From Gemmatimonadota bacterium (lineage in GTDB: Bacteria > Gemmatimonadota > Gemmatimonadetes > Gemmatimonadales > GWC2-71-9), in contig QHUU01000093.1 in the NCBI GenBank assembly GCA_003222155.1, positions 1 to 43,246 on the forward strand: a DNA stretch of 43,246 bases. The letters are read 5' to 3'. The position numbers and the translations under genes are program-made. Positions 7,840 through 15,918 of the stretch are shown piece after piece (the stretch's first letter is position 1; the number at the start of each line of letters is the position of its first letter). Under the pieces are notes generated by a model. That model searched no databases, was not told where the DNA came from, and was given only the letters and a program-made list of their open reading frames with translations.

Positions 7840-9343
7840 AGTCCACCGCGCGGGTCTCGCGGATGACGACGACCTTGATCTGCCCGGGGTACTGCAGCTC
7901 ACGCTCGATCTTGCGCGCGATCTGGTCGGAGAGCTCGCCGGCCTTGCCGTCGTCGATCGCGCTGGGCGTCACCACCACGCGCACTTCCCGGCCCGCCTGA
8001 ATCGCGAAGACCTTCTCCACGCCCGCGAACTCGCCGGCGAGCTGCTCGAGCTGGGTGAGCCGCTTGACATAGGTCTCGAATGCCTCGCGCCGGGCCCCCG
8101 GGCGCGACCCGGAGACGGCGTCCGCCGCCTGCACGATCACGCTGATCGGCGACTCGTGCGCCACGTCGTCGTGATGCGCCGCGATGCAGTTGATCACGAT
8201 CGGGTGCTCCCCGTGCTTGGTCGCCACCTCCACTCCCAGCTGCACGTGGGTGCCGTCGTGCTCGTGGGTGAGCACTTTGCCGACGTCGTGCAGCAGCGCG
8301 CCGCGCTTGGCGAGCTGCGAGTCGAGCTTCAGCTCGGTGGCCATGATCCCCGCGAGCCAGGCGACTTCCTTCGAATGCTCGAGGATGTTCTGGCCGTACG
8401 ACGTGCGGTAGCGCATGCGACCCACCAGCTTCACCAGCTCGGGGTGCATGCCCTTGATGCCGGTCTCGTAGACGGCCTGCTCCCCCGCCTCCACGATCGA
8501 CGACTCCACCTCCACCCGCGCCTTCTCCACGACTTCCTCGATGCGACCCGGATGAATGCGCCCGTCGGCGATCAGGCGCTCGAGCGCGAGGCGCCCCACC
8601 TCGCGCCGTACCGGGTCGAAGCACGACACGACGACCGTGTCGGGCGTGTCGTCGATGATCACGTCCACACCGGTCGCGGCTTCGAAGGCCCGGATGTTGC
8701 GGCCCTCCCGACCGATGATCCGGCCTTTCATCTCATCGGAGGGCAGCGCGACCGTCGAGACGGTGGTCTCGGCCGTGGATTCCGGGGCGAGCCGCTGGAT
8801 GGCGAGGGCGAGGATCTTCTTCGCTTCCTTGTCCGCGTTGCGGCGCGCCTGCTCTTTCAGGTCCCGCGCGAGGGCGGCGGCCTCGTTGCGGGCCTCGTCC
8901 TCGAGCTGGCGCAGCAGCTCCTGCTTGGCCTCCTGCGCCGTGAGCCCGGCGACCTGCTCGAGCCGGGCACGAACGGCGAGCTCCTGCGCGGCGAGCGCCT
9001 GGTCGCGCTCCTCGAGCGCGCGGCCCCGCTGCTCGAGCCCCCGCGCGCGCTCCTCCAGCCCCGTCAGTCGCTGCTCGACGACCTGCTCGCGCCGCTCGGT
9101 CTCGCGGCGGCGGCGCGCCGCCTCCTGCTCGAACGTCTCGCGCGCCTGCATCAGCTCCTCACGCGCCGCCAGCACCACGCGCTGCCGTGCGTCCGCCAGG
9201 AGCCGCTCGCTCTCCGCCGCCGCCGCCCGCGCCGCCGCGTCCGCCGTGCGCCGCTCGACCCGGCGCCCCACGGCGTAGAACGCCACACCGGCGGCGACGC
9301 CTCCGCCGAGGAGGCCTGCGACGATCCCCAGCACGTCCCCCAT
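7829..9343 (-). CDS. rny: Ribonuclease Y
   Basis: This 504-residue membrane-anchored endoribonuclease initiates mRNA decay. An N-terminal transmembrane helix (VLGIVAGLLGGGVAAGVAF) is followed by a long Arg/Glu/Ala coiled coil, then a KH RNA-binding domain with GRIIGREGRNIRAFE and the HD catalytic domain with LLHDVGKVLTHEHDGTH. ATG at 9343 is chosen because GGAG lies nine bases upstream and the membrane helix follows at once. A GTG at 9361 would add six residues. The short spacer to zapA (9344-9392) holds no recognised feature. Confidence 0.96.
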   Translation of the reverse strand: MGDVLGIVAGLLGGGVAAGVAFYAVGRRVERRTADAAARAAAAESERLLADARQRVVLAAREELMQARETFEQEAARRRRETERREQVVEQRLTGLEERARGLEQRGRALEERDQALAAQELAVRARLEQVAGLTAQEAKQELLRQLEDEARNEAAALARDLKEQARRNADKEAKKILALAIQRLAPESTAETTVSTVALPSDEMKGRIIGREGRNIRAFEAATGVDVIIDDTPDTVVVSCFDPVRREVGRLALERLIADGRIHPGRIEEVVEKARVEVESSIVEAGEQAVYETGIKGMHPELVKLVGRMRYRTSYGQNILEHSKEVAWLAGIMATELKLDSQLAKRGALLHDVGKVLTHEHDGTHVQLGVEVATKHGEHPIVINCIAAHHDDVAHESPISVIVQAADAVSGSRPGARREAFETYVKRLTQLEQLAGEFAGVEKVFAIQAGREVRVVVTPSAIDDGKAGELSDQIARKIERELQYPGQIKVVVIRETRAVDFAR

Positions 9344-9392
9344 AGGATCTATCTCCAGCACCGCTCCGCGTGGCAGGCGGAGCGAGACTCGT

Positions 9393-9704
9393 CTACAGCT
9401 GCCCGACGACCGCCTTGCGCTTCCCGGGGGGAAGCAGTTTCGCCAAGTCGTCCGCGAGCGCGGCGAGCCGGGCGGCGACCTCGCGCTCGCCCTTCTTCGC
9501 CTGGAACAGCTCGTTCGTGATGTCGAGCGCCGCCAGGATCGCCGCCTTATGGGTCTCCACGATCGGACCCTGCGACAGCACCTTCTTGAGCGCCTGGTCC
9601 ACGTACGCCGCGACCTCGCGGGTGTACTCGGGCGCCAGATCGGACCGCACCGTGTACTCGTCGCCCCCGATCATCACCTTGACCGCGTGCTTCTTGGTGC
9701 TCAT
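9393..9704 (-). CDS. zapA: Cell division protein ZapA
   Basis: This 103-residue small protein has the ZapA pattern: an N-terminal beta-hairpin (VKVMIGGDEYTVRSDLAPEY) followed by a long helix with the conserved AALDITNELFQAKK. ZapA cross-links FtsZ protofilaments at midcell. Its ATG overlaps the upstream coiled-coil gene by 4 bp, and rny lies downstream, an order seen in many bacteria. Confidence 0.9.
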   Translation of the reverse strand: MSTKKHAVKVMIGGDEYTVRSDLAPEYTREVAAYVDQALKKVLSQGPIVETHKAAILAALDITNELFQAKKGEREVAARLAALADDLAKLLPPGKRKAVVGQL

Positions 9705-10090
9705 GGCACGCCTCCACCCACGCCGGTGGAGCCCCCCGTCGCCGACCCCCCGGCCGCGCGTCCACCGCCGTTGCCTCCCGAATCGCGCGCCTGCTCCTCG
9801 AGGAACGTGAGCCGCGAGAGGAGGTCGTGCACCCGCAGGCGCGCCGCCTCGACGCGCTGCCGCAGCGTCTTGTTTTCCTGCTCCAGGTCCGCCACGCGGC
9901 CGCGCGCCTCGAGATCCAGCTTGGCGCCGCCCGTGCCTCCGCCCCCGCCCTTCGCGCCACTCTCCTTCAAGTCGGCTTCGGCCTTGAGGGCACGCGTGCG
10001 CCAGCCCGTCAGCTCCTCCGCTACGTGGCGGAGGATCGTCTCGAGCTGGTCGAGCACCTGTCCATCAGCCCTCTCTCCGTCGTACGCCAA
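9701..10090 (-). CDS. Small coiled-coil protein, possibly ZapB-like cell-division factor
   Basis: This 129-residue protein is mostly one predicted coiled coil: residues 14-45, and 58-103 with heptad leucines (VADLEQENKTLRQRVEAARLRVHDLLSRLTFLEEQA). A glycine-rich linker (about residues 46-55) and a Gly/Ser tail are low complexity. The TTG start at 10090 is supported by GGAGG six bases upstream, inside the pheT 3' end. A GTG at 10057 is an alternative. Position directly upstream of zapA suggests a divisome role like ZapB, but no family-specific residue proves it. Confidence 0.7.
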   Translation of the reverse strand: MAYDGERADGQVLDQLETILRHVAEELTGWRTRALKAEADLKESGAKGGGGGTGGAKLDLEARGRVADLEQENKTLRQRVEAARLRVHDLLSRLTFLEEQARDSGGNGGGRAAGGSATGGSTGVGGGVP

Positions 10091-12542
10091 GCTCGTCCTC
10101 CAGAGCCACGAGCCCCTGCGCCAGCGCCGCCTTCACCTCCGCCTCGCGCAGCGTGCGCTCGGGGTCGCGGAACGTGCAGTGCCACGCAACGCTGCGATGC
10201 CCGGCGGGGATGCCCGCCCCGCGATACTCATCGAACACCTCGAGGCGCTCGAGCAACGGGCCCACGGCGCGCTGCAGCACCGCGGCTACCTGCGCGACGC
10301 TCACTCCCGCCGGGAGCACGAGCGCGACATCGTGCTCGACCGCCGGCTGTACCGGGAGCGGACGGTACGCCACGGGACTCCGCCCCGTCAGCGCCAACCG
10401 CACTTCCAACCCGAACAACGGGACTGCCCACGCGGGGGCGTCCGCCTCGAGGGGGCCTGCCTGCCCCACCACGTCCCCTCCGGGTTGCACCGCCACCCAA
10501 CCCACCTCCCCACCCGTTGCCGGTTCCACGTTACACCCGGGGGCGGCGAGCTCTACCGCTAACTCAAAGTGGTGCTTCAAGTCCCATATGTCCATATCAG
10601 GTAGTTTCGCACCCTGGGACCAATGGGGCGGCTGGCGGGCGCCCGTGAGGACAGCCGCGACGGAGGTCCATTCCTCCACCGGGGAACCGGCGGGCTTCCG
10701 GAACACGGTCCCCACCTCGAACAGGCGAATATCGCGGTTGCCGTTCGCCCAATTGTGCTCGACTCGTCGCACCAGGCCCGGCAGCAGCCGCCGCCGCAGG
10801 TGCGCTTCCTCGGCCGACAGCGGGTTGAGAATCGTCACCGAGTCCGGCCCGTCCGGAGGGCCGAGCGGGATCGTCCGGGCCTCGAGCAAGCCGAGGCGGA
10901 CCAGCCCCTCGCGCACCCGAGCGCGGGCCAGCTCCTCGGGCGCGTCGGGGACCGTCCCCGGGCGATAGGGACGCAGCTCATCGGGGAAGGCGTCGTACCC
11001 CTTCAGCCGGGCGACCTCCTCGATCAGGTCCACCTCCCGGGTCACGTCGGGACGCCAGCCCGGCACCTGGACCGCGAGCCGGCCGTCCTTGGGCGCCAGA
11101 AAGAACCCCACGGCCGTGAGCCGCCGCTCGATCTCGGCCGGCTCGACGGGCACGCCGAGCAGGTGGGCGACACGCTCGGGACGCAAGAATATTGTCTTTT
11201 CCTGCTGCGGCTCGGGCCACAGATCGAGCGGGGGCTCGCGCAGCTCCCCGCCCGCTACGGCGACGATCAGCTCGATGGCGCGACGCAGCGCATCCGGCAT
11301 GCCGAGCATGTCGATCCCGCGCTCGAAGCGGTAGCTCGACTCGCTCGACAGCTCGAGCGCGCGGCGGGTGCGCCGGATGCGGGTGGGCTGGAAGTAGGCG
11401 CACTCCAGGACCAGGTCGGTCGTGGCCGGGCTCACCTCCGAATCGGCGCTCCCCATGACTCCCGCGACGATGGTAGGCCGCTTGGCGTCACAGATCGCGG
11501 TCATGTCCGAAGTGAGCGTCCGGGTCAGACCGTCGAGCGTGACGATCTTCTCCCCCGGCTTGGCCCGGCGTACGACCACCGCCGGGCCGTTCAGCTTCGC
11601 CAAATCGAACGCGTGCAGCGGCTGGTTCAGCTCGAACAGGATGTAGTTCGTGGCGTCCACGACATTGTTGATCGACCGCTGCCCGATCGCAGTCAGACGG
11701 CCACTGAGCCACCCGGGGCTGGGGGCGACCTTTACCCCGCGGATCACGGCGATCATGTAGCGGGGGGCGCCTTCCGGGTCCTCGAGGCGAACCTCTACGC
11801 CGTCGACGACTCCGCTCGTCGCGGCGGCAGGACGGCTCCGGCCGGCGGCCACGCCGGGCTCGGCGGCCGTCGCCGTCCCACCGCCGCGACGGCTGGGGGC
11901 ACCGCGAGGGCCGCCGAGGGCGGCGTCCCCGCCGGCCCGAGCGGTGCCGCCAGCCGGAGCTGGAATGGGCGGCAGCTTAACCGTCCCGCCCAGGACGGCC
12001 GCCAGCTCGCGGGCGACGCCCTTGTGGCACAGCAGGTCGGGGCGGTTCGCGGGCACGTCGATGACGATCTGATGATCCGCCACGGGCACCACGTCCAGGA
12101 ACCGGCTCCCCGGGGGCGCGGTGGTGTCGAGCTCGAGGATCCCGGCGTGGTCCTCGCCGAGGCCCAGCTCCTTGGCCGAGCACAGCATGCCGTTGGACTC
12201 GACGCCGCGGATCTTGCGGCGCTCGAGCTTCACGCCGCCCGGCAGCGTGGCGCCGACCGGCGCGTAGGGGTACGTCTTGCCCGCCTGGACGTTGGGTGCG
12301 CCGCACACCACCTCGACCGGTCCTCCGGCCCCACCGGCGTCGACCCGACACAGCGACAGGCGATCGGCATTGGGGTGCTTCTGCACGTCGAGCACGCGCC
12401 CGATCAGGACGTCGCCCAAGTCCTGGTGCCGGGGGATGACGGCGTCCACGGCCGCGGCGTGCATCGTGAGACTCTCGGCGAGCTCGCGCGCGTCCAGCGG
12501 GCGGCCGAGCAGCGCCTCCAGCCAGCGGCGTGAGACGATCAC
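10065..12542 (-). CDS. pheT: Phenylalanyl-tRNA synthetase beta chain, with a repeat-derived insertion
   Basis: The 825-residue beta subunit of the (alpha-beta)2 enzyme charges tRNA-Phe. It shows the N-terminal VSRRWLEALLG, the EMAP-like tRNA-binding domain (GRVLDVQKHPNADRLSLCRVD, VVCGAPNV), B3/B4 editing regions (YRFERGID), B5 and the C-terminal anticodon-binding fold. The GTG start overlaps the pheS stop by 4 bp. An Ala/Gly/Arg-rich low-complexity stretch of roughly 55 residues sits between KLPPIPAPAGGT and VEVRLEDPEGAPRY. It contains a 39-bp block nearly identical to one in mutS2, so it is probably a mobile-repeat insertion tolerated in a surface loop. Confidence 0.96.
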   Translation of the reverse strand: MIVSRRWLEALLGRPLDARELAESLTMHAAAVDAVIPRHQDLGDVLIGRVLDVQKHPNADRLSLCRVDAGGAGGPVEVVCGAPNVQAGKTYPYAPVGATLPGGVKLERRKIRGVESNGMLCSAKELGLGEDHAGILELDTTAPPGSRFLDVVPVADHQIVIDVPANRPDLLCHKGVARELAAVLGGTVKLPPIPAPAGGTARAGGDAALGGPRGAPSRRGGGTATAAEPGVAAGRSRPAAATSGVVDGVEVRLEDPEGAPRYMIAVIRGVKVAPSPGWLSGRLTAIGQRSINNVVDATNYILFELNQPLHAFDLAKLNGPAVVVRRAKPGEKIVTLDGLTRTLTSDMTAICDAKRPTIVAGVMGSADSEVSPATTDLVLECAYFQPTRIRRTRRALELSSESSYRFERGIDMLGMPDALRRAIELIVAVAGGELREPPLDLWPEPQQEKTIFLRPERVAHLLGVPVEPAEIERRLTAVGFFLAPKDGRLAVQVPGWRPDVTREVDLIEEVARLKGYDAFPDELRPYRPGTVPDAPEELARARVREGLVRLGLLEARTIPLGPPDGPDSVTILNPLSAEEAHLRRRLLPGLVRRVEHNWANGNRDIRLFEVGTVFRKPAGSPVEEWTSVAAVLTGARQPPHWSQGAKLPDMDIWDLKHHFELAVELAAPGCNVEPATGGEVGWVAVQPGGDVVGQAGPLEADAPAWAVPLFGLEVRLALTGRSPVAYRPLPVQPAVEHDVALVLPAGVSVAQVAAVLQRAVGPLLERLEVFDEYRGAGIPAGHRSVAWHCTFRDPERTLREAEVKAALAQGLVALEDELGVRRREG
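11824..11950. repeat. Family B GC-rich inverted-repeat element inside pheT
   Basis: The block 11835-11873 differs at one position from 27460-27498 in mutS2. The flanks GGACGG and CCGTCC form short inverted ends here. A second dyad (GGCACCGC at about 11899 and GCGGTGCC at about 11941) follows immediately. The block is read in the frame giving AATAAEPGVAAGRSR in pheT, a different frame from the mutS2 copy. Confidence 0.8.
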
Positions 12543-13567
12543 CGGACCCCGCCCGCGAACTGCGCGAGGAAGCGCACGTCGCTCTCGTGGAGCAGCCGGA
12601 TGTCGGCGATGCCGTGGCGAGTCATGGCGATGCGCGCGGGGCCCATGCCCCATGCGAAGCCCGAGTACCGCTCGCTCGAGACGCCGCAGTTCTCGAGCAC
12701 GGCGGGATGAACCAGCCCCGAGCCGAGGATCTCCATCCAGCCCGTCTGCTTGCAGGTAGCGCACCCCGCGCCCTTGCAGATCTGGCACTGCACGTCCATC
12801 TCGGCCGACGGCTCTGTGAACGGAAAGAACGACGGCCGGAACCGCACCCGGGTGTCGGCGGTGAAGAAGCGCCGGGCGAAGGTGGCGAGGGTGGCCTTGA
12901 AATCGACGAAGCTGAGTCCCTCGTCGACGGCCAGGCCCTCGATCTGCTCGAACACGGGGGAGTGGGACGCGTCGAACGGGTCGCGCCGGTACACCTGGCC
13001 CGGAATGACGACGCGGATGGGCGGCGGGTAGCGCTCCAGCGTGCGGATCTGCACCGGCGACGTGTGCGTGCGGAGCAGGAGGCCGTCGCCAAGATAAAAC
13101 GAGTCCTGCGCGTCGAGCGCGGGATGGTCCTTGGGGAAGTTGAGCGCGAAGAAGTTGTACCGCTCGGTCTCGGCTTCCGGCCCGACCGCACGGGTGAAGC
13201 CCAGCTCGCGAAAGATGTCGCAGATCTCGTTCACGACCTGCGTGACGAGGTGGAGGCCGCCCCGCCAGACGGCGCGCCCGGGCATGGTCAGGTCGAGGCC
13301 GGTCACGGAGCCGGCGGCGCGCTTGAGCTCGCGCTCCCGGGCCGCGAACGCGGCTTCGAACTCGCGCTTCAGCGCGTTCGCCGCCGCGCCGACTTCTTTT
13401 CTGGAAGACGGGTCGAGCTTCGGGACGCGCCCGAGAATCTGGGTGAGTGTGCCGGCTTTGCGCCCGAGGATCTCGGTCTTGAGATCCTGGAGCCGGCGTT
13501 CGTCCGCCTGCGGAATCTCCTGCAGACGCTCCCGCAGCTCGGTGAGGGCCGCCAGGAGGTCGCGCAT
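12539..13567 (-). CDS. pheS: Phenylalanyl-tRNA synthetase alpha chain
   Basis: This 342-residue class II synthetase catalytic subunit has an N-terminal coiled coil (ELRERLQEIPQADERRLQDLKTE). Class II motif 2 is around FDASHSPVFEQIEGLAVD and motif 3 is FAWGMGPARIAMTRHGI. Cysteine pairs CQICKGAGCATCKQTGW near residue 265 resemble the metal-binding loop seen in some PheS proteins. The ATG lies two bases after the rplT stop, and the 3' end overlaps pheT by GTGA. The infC-rpmI-rplT-pheS-pheT order is classical. Confidence 0.97.
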   Translation of the reverse strand: MRDLLAALTELRERLQEIPQADERRLQDLKTEILGRKAGTLTQILGRVPKLDPSSRKEVGAAANALKREFEAAFAARERELKRAAGSVTGLDLTMPGRAVWRGGLHLVTQVVNEICDIFRELGFTRAVGPEAETERYNFFALNFPKDHPALDAQDSFYLGDGLLLRTHTSPVQIRTLERYPPPIRVVIPGQVYRRDPFDASHSPVFEQIEGLAVDEGLSFVDFKATLATFARRFFTADTRVRFRPSFFPFTEPSAEMDVQCQICKGAGCATCKQTGWMEILGSGLVHPAVLENCGVSSERYSGFAWGMGPARIAMTRHGIADIRLLHESDVRFLAQFAGGVR

Positions 13568-13569
13568 GG

Positions 13570-13923
13570 TCAGAGTGCCTGCTTGGCGACCTCCGCGAGC
13601 TGCTCGAACGCCACGGGATCACGCACGGCGAGGTCGGCGAGCACCTTGCGGTTGATCTCGACGCCGGCCTTGCGGAGCCCGTTCATCAAGCGGCTGTAGG
13701 ACAGCTGGTGCATCCGCGCGGCGGCGTTGATGCGCGTGATCCAGAGACGGCGGAAGTCCGCCTTGCGGCGGCGCCGGTCGCGGTAGGCGTACTTCTGGGC
13801 GCGCTCGACCGACTCCTTCGCCGCCTTCCACAGCTTGGAGCGCCCGCCAAAGTAGCCCTTGGCGAGCTTCATGATTTTGTTCTTGCGCTTCAGGCGCGCG
13901 ACGTTGCTTTTGACGCGGGGCAT
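13570..13923 (-). CDS. rplT: 50S ribosomal protein L20
   Basis: This 117-residue basic protein starts [28 protein letters not shown] and contains [19 protein letters not shown], both L20 hallmarks. L20 binds 23S rRNA during 50S assembly and represses its own operon in several bacteria. A good Shine-Dalgarno (AGGAG, six bases from ATG) is visible. It lies ten bases after rpmI. Confidence 0.98.
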   Translation of the reverse strand: MPRVKSNVARLKRKNKIMKLAKGYFGGRSKLWKAAKESVERAQKYAYRDRRRRKADFRRLWITRINAAARMHQLSYSRLMNGLRKAGVEINRKVLADLAVRDPVAFEQLAEVAKQAL

Positions 13924-13933
13924 GAGTCGCTCC

Positions 13934-14128
13934 TTACGCCATCAACAGGCGCTTGAGGCGGCGTTCGTCGGCGTGCGAGACGAGCGCCGCTTTGCGCAGG
14001 TGTCGCTTCCGCTTCGGATGCTTCTTCGTCAGAATGTGGCTCTTGTACGCGTGATGACGGCGCAACCGGCCGGTCCCCGTCAGGCGGACGCGTTTGCGCA
14101 ATGCGCGCTTGCTCTTCTGCTTCGGCAT
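13934..14128 (-). CDS. rpmI: 50S ribosomal protein L35
   Basis: This 64-residue, highly basic protein begins [20 protein letters not shown] and contains the conserved [19 protein letters not shown] block of L35. The ATG at 14128 is preceded by GAGAGG at eight bases. It sits between infC and rplT, as expected. Confidence 0.97.
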   Translation of the reverse strand: MPKQKSKRALRKRVRLTGTGRLRRHHAYKSHILTKKHPKRKRHLRKAALVSHADERRLKRLLMA

Positions 14129-14151
14129 TCTTGCTTCCTCTCCAGTAGCCC

Positions 14152-14682
14152 CTACTTCGGCGCCAGGACCATCGACATGTTGCGGCCCTCGAGCTTCGGG
14201 TCCTGCTCGATCTTGGCGATGTCCTTCAGCTCGTTGGCCACCCGGTCGAGCACGTCGCGTCCCAAATCGATGTGGGCCATCTGCCGGCCCCGGTACATCA
14301 TCGTCACCTTGACCTTGTTGCCGTCCTGCAGGAACTCGCGCGCATGGCGCGTCTTGAAGGCGAAGTCGTGATCGTCGATCCCCGGGCGGTACTTCACTTC
14401 CTTCAAATGGATGACGTGCTGCTTTTTCTTGGCCGCCCGCGCCGCCTTCGCCTGCTCGAACTTGAACTTCCCGTAATCCATGATCTTTGCGACCGGGGGT
14501 CGCGCGAGCGGGGCTACCTCGACCAGGTCGAGGCCCCGCTCCTGAGCCGCCGCCAACGCCTCCTCGACGGTCAGCACGCCGAGCTGGGCTCCGTCCGGCG
14601 CGATCACGCGAATCGGGCTGATCCGGATCTGCCGGTTCACCCGGACGCGCGGCGCTTTGTTGTTTGGGCTTTCGATCGCCAG
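14152..14682 (-). CDS. infC: Translation initiation factor IF-3, probably with a non-canonical CTG start
   Basis: IF-3 promotes 30S fidelity and subunit dissociation. The N-domain (RVNRQIRISPIRVIAPDGAQLGVL), linker (KAARAAKKK) and C-domain (KYRPGIDDHDFAFK, VKVTMMYRGRQMAH) are intact. A GTG at 14640 begins only at VNRQIRI and has no Shine-Dalgarno. The frame stays open up to a TGA at 14698-14700, and the N-terminal residues SPNNKAPRVR look like genuine IF-3 sequence. A strong AGGAGGAG lies eight bases before CTG at 14682 and fourteen before ATC at 14676. A rare start codon would fit the known IF-3 autoregulation through poor start codons (AUU in E. coli). With CTG the protein is 176 residues. 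Confidence 0.9.
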   Translation of the reverse strand: MAIESPNNKAPRVRVNRQIRISPIRVIAPDGAQLGVLTVEEALAAAQERGLDLVEVAPLARPPVAKIMDYGKFKFEQAKAARAAKKKQHVIHLKEVKYRPGIDDHDFAFKTRHAREFLQDGNKVKVTMMYRGRQMAHIDLGRDVLDRVANELKDIAKIEQDPKLEGRNMSMVLAPK

Positions 14683-14700
14683 GTGTCGATCTCCTCCTCA

Positions 14701-14743
14701 AGAAGAAAAGAAAAAGCGGACTCCGCCGGCTCGGGAGTCCGCT
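14701..14743 (-). terminator. Intrinsic terminator / attenuator in the infC leader
   Basis: On the minus strand a perfect 10-bp stem AGCGGACTCC/GGAGTCCGCT encloses a 9-nt loop and is followed by TTTTTCTTTTCTTCTT. The T-tract touches the infC Shine-Dalgarno, so no promoter fits between hairpin and gene. Transcripts of infC-rpmI-rplT-pheST must read through it, making it an attenuator candidate rather than a simple end for the upstream MBL gene. Confidence 0.8.
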
Positions 14744-14744
14744 T

Positions 14745-14792
14745 CCCTCACGCCCCGCTCTCCCGCCTCGCGGAGAGAGTCAGGGGGTGAAG
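14745..14792. repeat. Family D-like element in the infC leader
   Basis: The ends CCTCACGCCCC and GGGGGTGAAG are imperfect inverted copies. Inside, CTCTCCCGC..GCGGAGAG forms a hairpin. The motif GTCAGGGGGTGA is shared with the direct repeats in mutS2 at 28510-28565. It lies just upstream (in minus-strand sense) of the attenuator hairpin and could take part in alternative leader folding. The rest of the leader, 14793-14876, holds no recognised promoter. Confidence 0.5.
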
Positions 14793-14876
14793 TCTCGGAA
14801 CCCTAGAGCGCTCTCACGTGGAGAGGCGGCGGGTGAGGCGCGCGCGGCGCCCGCTTGCCGTATTGTCGCGCGCAAG

Positions 14877-15761
14877 TTAGCCCGCCCCGAGCGGCTCCAC
14901 AAGCCCGAACCCCTTCCCCTCGCGCCCCAATCGCCCCGCGATCACGGACGCGTCGTGCTCGAAGAACAGCAGCCACGCCTCCGCCTCCGCCCGTTGGTAC
15001 AGGCGGCGTTTCGACTCGAGGGTCACCAGCGGCTCCAGGTCGTAGCCCATGATCCACGGCAGCGGCAGGTGGGCGGCGGTCGGCACCAGGTCCGCCACGA
15101 AGCAGACGCGCTCCCCGGCGCTCTCGACCAGGACCGACTGGTGAAAGGGGACGTGCCCCGGCGTGGGGAGGCAGCGGATGCCGGGCAGCGGCTCGGCTTC
15201 GCCGGCCACGAGGGTGAACGACACAGGCTCGAAATTGGGCGGCAGGTAGCTGGCGGCCGTGCGCTCGTTGGTGTGACGGGCGAACTCGAGCTCACCCTTT
15301 TGCACCACGTAGGTCGCCCGCGGAAACGTGACCCGAATGGCGCCTCCACCACCTCCACCCTCCTCCACAACCTCCCGATAGGTATTGCCGCCGGCGTGAT
15401 CGAAGTGGAGGTGGGTGTTGATCACCCAGCGCACGTCGCGCGGCGCGTGGCCGAGCTCGGCCAGCGCGTCCTCCAGGCACGTCCGCCCGTCCTTCCCCTC
15501 GTTCACGACTCCGTAGATGTCCTTGAACTTGGCATCCTCCTTGTTGCCGAGCCCGGTGTCTACCAGCACGAGGCCGTCGTCATGCTCGATCAGGAGGGAG
15601 CGCAGCGCCAACGGGATCCGGTTCCGGTCGTCCGCCGCGATCCGCCGCTGCCACAGCGGCTTGGGCACCACGCCGAACATGGCGCCGCCGTCGAGGGCCT
15701 GGCGGCCACCCTCCAGCGCGTGGCACGTGAGGCGGCCCACTCTGAAGGTCGTGTGGGTCAT
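14877..15761 (-). CDS. MBL-fold metallo-hydrolase
   Basis: This roughly 294-residue metallo-beta-lactamase-fold enzyme has the metal-binding signature THLHFDHAGGNT near residue 108, VDTGLGNKEDAKF near residue 58, PTPGHVPFHQS near residue 190 and late FVADLVPTAAHL. The pattern resembles lactonase or quorum-quenching-like MBL proteins, but the substrate is not predictable. The likely start is ATG at 15761, which directly follows a repeat arm and has no Shine-Dalgarno. An alternative start at 15857 would add about 32 residues encoded by the repeat (RNAEQ.., LPRSAFRV). A short GGTGGA microsatellite encodes a six-glycine insertion near residue 130. Confidence 0.85.
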   Translation of the reverse strand: MTHTTFRVGRLTCHALEGGRQALDGGAMFGVVPKPLWQRRIAADDRNRIPLALRSLLIEHDDGLVLVDTGLGNKEDAKFKDIYGVVNEGKDGRTCLEDALAELGHAPRDVRWVINTHLHFDHAGGNTYREVVEEGGGGGGAIRVTFPRATYVVQKGELEFARHTNERTAASYLPPNFEPVSFTLVAGEAEPLPGIRCLPTPGHVPFHQSVLVESAGERVCFVADLVPTAAHLPLPWIMGYDLEPLVTLESKRRLYQRAEAEAWLLFFEHDASVIAGRLGREGKGFGLVEPLGAG

Positions 15762-15763
15762 TT

Positions 15764-15918
15764 GAACGCGGAACGCGGAACGCGGAAGTCGGAACAGCAA
15801 TGGAAGACCATGGGCTGCACGACGCTCACCGGGCTGTTCCGCGTTCCGCGTTCGCACTTCCGCGTTTCATGGTTCCGCGTTCCGACTTCCGCGTTCCGCG
15901 TTTCGTGGCTCCGCGCTC
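15764..15918. repeat. Family A element A2 (between arcA and the MBL gene), with a duplicated arm
   Basis: The left arm 15764-15797 and right arm 15833-15867 enclose core 15798-15832 (AATGGAAG... GACGCTCAC). A second set of right-arm heptads continues to about 15918, beside the arcA TGA. The core resembles that of A6 (33905-33940). The compound structure suggests duplication or nested insertion. Confidence 0.9.

Noticed and set aside
7697-9520. Plus-strand open frame of about 607 codons opposite rny and folD
   Set aside because: Antisense shadow; no recognisable domain, and the minus strand encodes intact RNase Y and FolD.
10623-12533. Plus-strand open frame of about 636 codons opposite pheT
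   Set aside because: Antisense shadow of pheT with low-complexity Arg/Gly/Ala composition.
14793-14876. Possible promoter downstream of the MBL gene for infC
   Set aside because: Only weak -10-like ACAATA was found with no -35 at a suitable distance, so it is not listed as a feature.
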